Source: Latrodectus hesperus (lineage: Eukaryota; Arthropoda; Arachnida; Araneae; Theridiidae). From it: a stretch of 64,000 bases of DNA. This document shows, one piece after another, positions 58,891-64,000 of this stretch. The DNA lies in contig CM075857.1 in NCBI GenBank assembly GCA_037975125.1, positions 39,023,436 to 39,087,435 of the forward strand, read 5' to 3'. Within the stretch, counting starts at the first letter, position 1. The number at the start of each line of letters is the position of its first letter. Below the pieces are notes generated by a model that saw only the letters and a list, made by a program, of their open reading frames with translations, searched no databases and was not told where the DNA came from. The position numbers were made by a program, and so were the translations under genes.

Positions 58891-60010
58891 GACCACCCAC
58901 CGACTCTTGAGTAATGGCGTTTAATAATGTCAGATTTCTCTACTGATGCCCATCACTCTGTTAGTAATAATAGTTTCTTACCCCCCCCTACTCTATAGTA
59001 ATGGCGTTTAATAAAGTCAGATTGCTCTGCTGATGCCCATCACTCTGTTAGTAATAACATTTTCTAACCACCCACAGACTCTACATTAATGGCGTTTAAT
59101 AAAGTCAGATTACTCTGCTGATGCCCATCACTCTGTTAGTAATAACATTTTCTAACCACCCATGGATTCTACAATAATGGCGTTTAATAAAGTCAGATTG
59201 CTCTGCTGATGCCCATCACTCTGTTAGTAATAACATTTTCTAACCACCCATGGATTCTACAATAATGGCGTTTAATAAAGTCAGATTACTCTGCTGATGC
59301 CCATCACTCTGTTAGTAATAACATTTTCTAACCACCCACGGACTCTACAGTAATGGCGTTTAATAAAGTCAGATTGCTCTGCTGATGCCCATCACTCTGT
59401 TAGTAATAACATTTTCTAACCACCCACAGACTCTACAGTAATGGCGTTTATTAAAGTCAGATTGCTCTGCTGATGCCCATCACTCTGTTAGTAATAACAT
59501 TTTCTAACCACCCATGGATTCTACAATAATGGCGTTTAATAAAGTCAGATTGCTCTGCTGATGCCCATCACTCTGTTAGTAATAACATTTTCTAACCACC
59601 CACGGACTCTACAGTAATGGCGTTTATTAAAGTCAGATTGCTCTGCTGATGCCCATCACTCTGTTAGTAATAACATTTTCTAACCACCCACGGACTCTAC
59701 AGTAATGGCGTTTAATGAAGTCAAATTGCTCTGCTGATGCCCATCACTCTGTTAGTAATAACATTTTCTAACAACCCACGGACTCTACAGTAATGGCGTT
59801 TAATAAAGTCAGATTGCTCTGCTGATGCCCATCACTCTGTTAGTAATAATATTTTCTAACCACCCACAGACTCTACATTAATGGTGTTTAATAAAGTCAG
59901 ATTGCTCTGCTGATGCCCATCATTCTGTTAGTAATAACATTTTCTAACCACGCACAGACTCTACAGTAATGGCGTTTAATAATATCAGATTGCTCTGCTT
60001 ATCCCCATCA
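58891..60010 (+). repeat. 88-bp minisatellite, about 12.5 units
   Basis: The word ggcgtttaat (ggtgtttaat in one unit) recurs at 58916, 59003, 59091, 59179, 59267, 59355, 59443, 59531, 59619, 59707, 59795, 59883 and 59971: eleven exact 88-bp steps after a first step of 87. Each unit contains gatt(g/a)ctctgctgatgccc, atcactctgttagtaataac and attttctaaccaccca, then one of a few end types (cacggactctacagtaat, catggattctacaataat, cacagactctacattaat). The first and last units are the most diverged. No spacer diversity, so it is not a CRISPR-like structure. Confidence 0.98.
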
Positions 60011-60487
60011 TGAAAACTAAAACGACATATGCTGGTCGTGGGGACTAGATTGACTATCAGCTTTTTATACTATTTGTTATGCTTCCCTAATTACATTAAA
60101 AAGGCAAGAACAGAAATATAGTTTAAATATCTTATCTAGCTCTTTTTGATTTAAATTTTAGTAATTATATGATGGATTTATATTGTAAGATTCAACTTTT
60201 TAAGATTTCTGTCTAAAAGAATGTTAATTTAGATGTCATATTTTTTCTATGATTTAAATTAACAGAAAAGATGGGTGACATTTGAGATTCTTGAGGAAGA
60301 AGTTTAATTCAAGTAATAAAAATATGACATTGGCTGTGCAATTTTGTAATTCATTTTTTAAATAATGATGGTTTCATTATTTCTGCTAATTATAGTTTCG
60401 TTGTAGCAAAATAGCACTACAAAATATTATTACCTGATTATTAATATTACAATTAAATTTTCTAGAAACTTTAAAAATATATATTTA
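60011..60487. other. A+T-rich noncoding DNA
   Basis: No supportable feature seen. Confidence 0.45.
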
Positions 60488-61553
60488 TAACAATACAAGC
60501 TGACCCAGCCACGCGTTGCAGTGGCTGAGTTTTTAAAATACATTGAATCAATTGTTTACTAATTCTTGGGTTCAATCAAATTAATATTTTCTAAAAAAAT
60601 TTAGAATAGGTTCATTCATAGGAGATTAAAAATAAAACGTTTCACCAAAATTTAATAGTAATAGGTAAAGTATCGAAATTTTGAAATTAAGCACAAATCA
60701 ACATATACTTTCTGAATTTACATTTTATTCATCTTATATTAAATTATAGTTTGTAATCAGTGACTTACTTATAAAATATACTATATAAATTAAAGACATC
60801 TAAAAATAAATTGTTATAAATGAGGTAGATAACATTGACATCGAACTATTATTATTTTAATTTTAAATTATATTAAAACTAAAAAATTTTTCCGCGGCAT
60901 TATACTGAAATAAAAAAAATTAAAAGAATTTATCATTTGAATAAATAAATTAGATCAAAATGTTCTACTGAATAAATTAATAATTATCAAATTATAAAAT
61001 AAAAATAAAAAATAATAAAAGGCTATCAAGAAATACTTACATATTTTCGAGGTGGTATGAAAATTAGTAGAGAAAAACAGTAATAAATAAAATTTTATTT
61101 TACTATTTATAATATTAAAAATATTCAAACTGAATACTGCACAATAATAACACAATACAAAGTATAATTATGAAAATGATTCACGAAAAATTGTTATAGT
61201 ATCATTATACATCATGAAAATATATGTAAATTCTATATTTAACCACGCGCTTGCGCGCGCACGATAATTTTCTCGAAGATGGTATAATCTAGAAAAATAA
61301 ACACGTCGCCATCTGCCGAATACCTGTGCAACTTAGATGCTAAACCGCCATCTATTAGAAACTTACAGAACTAACCAAAAAAATAAAAATAAAAATTTAG
61401 GGTTGTACTACCCCTAACATTTAGGGGGATGAAAAATAGATGTTGGCCGATTCTCATAGATACCGGATAAGCACAAAAATTTCATCAAAATCGGTCAAGC
61501 CGTTTCGGAGGAGTATGGCAACGAAAACTGTGACACGAGAATTTTATATATTA
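60488..61553 (+). mobile_element. Retroposon-like interspersed repeat
   Basis: Opens acaagctgacccagccacgc gttgc and closes atcaaaatcggtcaagccgt, then ttcggaggagtatggcaacg and gagaattttatatattagat. Both end blocks are of a kind widespread in arthropod genomes as the borders of interspersed repeats that finish in an imperfect TATATATTAGAT-type tail. The middle is A+T-rich and may include decay or a later insertion; a G+C-alternating run (cgcgcttgcgcgcgcacg) sits near 61244. No ORF survives. Class (LINE 3' end versus SINE) is not resolved. Confidence 0.6.
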
Positions 61554-64000
61554 GATTATAATTAAATATTATTTATATAACAATTTAAAAGATTTAAATC
61601 TAAAATGGATTGTAATTTCAAAGCCCATTTACAGTAGCTCCATAATTTTCTATTTTTAGACATTGCATTGAATTTAACTGTGATACTTATTATTTTAGAA
61701 TTGACATTTAGATGCATTATTTACAGTAAATTAATGAATTAATTTTCCTTTTTTTATAATCAATTTACTGAATCAGCTTCACCATTCTAACTGGAAACAA
61801 TCATACAAATGATTCTTTCAATTCTTGATATTGTGTGCTTAAAACAATTCTTGAAAATATATAATCTTAAAGTTCAATAAAATGGCTTTTAATTTTATGT
61901 TCTCCTTTTATTTTATTCATTAGTTATATATTGCTTAAATATTTTAAATTAAACCCTAGGCTTCATATATGGATATATTTTGATAATTTAAACTATTTTT
62001 TTAGAATCAAATATATTTTCTCAAGTTTTTCAAACAAAAGATAAATCCATAAAATTAACTTGACTACAATAAAACAAATTAGTGAAATATTTCAATATTT
62101 GCAAATTAAAAATACTTATCTTATTTAAACAAAAAATAATATTATAAGTTATATTAAATTTCATAAAGTGGAATAAATTACTTCATGAGAAATATATAAG
62201 TTTACAGAAATCACAAACTTTGAATTCTCTGTATTAGATTAGATACGGAAATATGTAGCTTTAAGATTAATCGAACAAAAGAAAATAACTTTATTTCGAG
62301 TTAAATACTTTTCACTATATAAGCCATAACAATTCTAATCTGTTCTAAACAATTTTTAAGAACAAAATGCATAATGCATAACTTAACAAGTATGTTGATT
62401 GCTTATGAATTTTAATAATTATAATGACAGAATTTCGAAGATAATCTTTAGAAAATGGTTGTTACTCACTAATCCTTGGAAGATTAAAATCTAAGAAAAT
62501 TAATTCCCATTTATAAGTATTCCATTAACATTTTTGCAGTTAGTGTCTATAAAATTACTTTGTACTTAACGGACTAAAGCAGAATATTCATAATTTTATC
62601 ATCAAGATTTAAATTCTTTCGAGCAATTTTGCTTGTATATTAAAAATAACTTATTTTATCCTGTAAATTTCATAATTTTGTTCAAGTTATTTAAAATTCA
62701 AATCATTTTAATTTAAAATATGCACACACACATACACACACAGGCACACACACACAGACAACATATAGTGTTAAAAGTATTAAGAATATTTTAATTTTGA
62801 GCCAACAATTATTTTAATCGTATTTTTAATTTTAAGCCAGAATACTAACAGAACAATTAAATCATTCCAAGCGTTACTTTACATAATTTTTTTGCAAGTA
62901 CTGGTTTAGTAGCAATTTTTATTTTACTTAAATGACCGACATTAGCACTCAAGTTCTCTATTTATGGATACCGTGACTATACATTAATCAAACAATTATT
63001 ATTAAATAATTAATTAATAATCAATAAATATCTTAATATTTTAATGTAATCACTGTACATTAAATTAAAGCTACATTTAGTAAACCATTGAAAATACTTT
63101 TACTTTTAATGGGAAATTTTTGGATATTAATAAATGAATTCTTGTTTAAAATTTAAACCAAAATATCTTTAATTCAAGACTAAAAGTTACAAAAATGAGC
63201 TATAAAGGCAACAAAATCGTTTAATCTAGGATTTGATCATGAAAGTAAATCTGTAAGAATTAAATCTCACATTTTTTCATACGATTTTGAATGTAATCAG
63301 TTTCAGCTAGAATTATTTCTCACCAATTTTAAGATAAACTTTTTCACGAGCTTAACTAAATCACAAATATTCAGATTTGTGATACAACTGCATTTATAAC
63401 AAAAGTTATTAGTATAATTAAATCATGAAAGTAATAATATTCCTTACTAGTTATCATACTTTTGATTTTCTCTAAGAAAGATTATTTAATTGATATTTAT
63501 TAAATTATAGATAGATTCATGGCAAATTATAAATTTTTATTAACTAAATCCTTGATTTCGAAAACATCAAGATCTTAAATTATTTCGAATAATTTGTTGA
63601 AAAGGAAAAACTAAAATGTTATTACTCATCATTAACTAAAGTAAAAATTAATATAACATCAAATATATAAAAATATTTTTATGAATAAACAATTTCTGTT
63701 TATTTTATGTTTATGAATAAACTTTTTTTATCTAAAAAGATTACTACAAAAATAAATTTTAAAAATATTATTTTTTGCTCAGTTTAAGAACAAAATGAAT
63801 TTCATTCAAAAGTTTTTATTTATGGCTAACTGATAGCAATTTTTAAGCCAAATTCTATAATTATATTTTTAAAATTTCTATTTTATTCTAAGTAAAAATA
63901 ATTTCAACTTCTCTCATAACTCAAGTAAATTGAAATACATGTTTTATAGAAATAAGCAATAGATTGGAGTTTTGCAGTTAGCATTAATTACTTCCATTGA
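61554..64000. other. A+T-rich noncoding DNA
   Basis: No supportable gene to the end of the window. A short imperfect CA repeat lies at 62722-62759. Confidence 0.5.

Noticed and set aside
58891..60010. CRISPR-like array
   Set aside because: The whole 88-bp unit repeats with no unique spacers, and the genome is eukaryotic; it is a minisatellite.

Overview
This is a eukaryotic, strongly A+T-rich stretch of genome (about three quarters A+T by eye). It looks like an arthropod and most likely a spider. The arthropod call rests on one exon of a beaten-path (beat) type immunoglobulin protein. The spider call rests on the look of the repeats: Tc1-like transposases, a Jockey-type LINE, RNase H-bearing LINE tails, and tRNA-derived SINEs ending in AACC-type tails. 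That is recognition from memory, not a database match.

Only one host exon can be called with confidence: minus strand 2256-2389, with clean GT-AG borders, encoding the start of the second Ig domain of a beat-like cell-surface protein. Upstream exons of that gene should lie at higher coordinates, but no first-Ig exon is visible. The window may therefore be mostly one very long intron plus any intergenic DNA. Weaker candidates are an exon-like open segment on the minus strand at 40120-40274 and a broken coding fragment of unknown family at 50851-51300. A less A+T-rich patch at 56480-56900 could be a promoter or 5' exon.

Layout. 1-2.7 kb: 3' end of a dead RNase H-LINE, a SINE with perfect target-site duplications, the beat exon, and a tandem repeat that has copied the exon's splice acceptor into the intron. 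2.7-12 kb: A+T-rich DNA with a perfect 29-bp-stem hairpin, a second SINE and long microsatellites. 12.5-17.5 kb: a full-length but decayed Jockey-like LINE carrying a nested, 5'-truncated LINE of another family inside its reverse transcriptase. 17.7-19.4 kb: a badly decayed Tc1-like transposase. 19-40 kb: A+T-rich DNA with old dispersed repeats, three small retroposons (28.8, 29.6 and 30.3 kb), a paired octamer/E-box cluster (36.6 kb) and a piggyBac-like end (39.0 kb). 40.9-42.2 kb: a second dead Tc1. 48.1-49.8 kb: a much fresher Tc1 with TA duplication and long terminal repeats of the IR/DR kind. 51.5 kb: a small inverted-repeat element. 54.7-56.0 kb and 58.9-60.0 kb: tandem arrays, the second an 88-bp minisatellite of about 12.5 units. 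60.5-61.55 kb: another retroposon-like repeat.

No open, intact multi-gene system is present. Every transposon gene seen is broken by frameshifts, stops or insertions. What merits follow-up is repeat biology (IR/DR ends, nested insertion, shared tails, minisatellite) and the splice-site duplication beside the one real exon.
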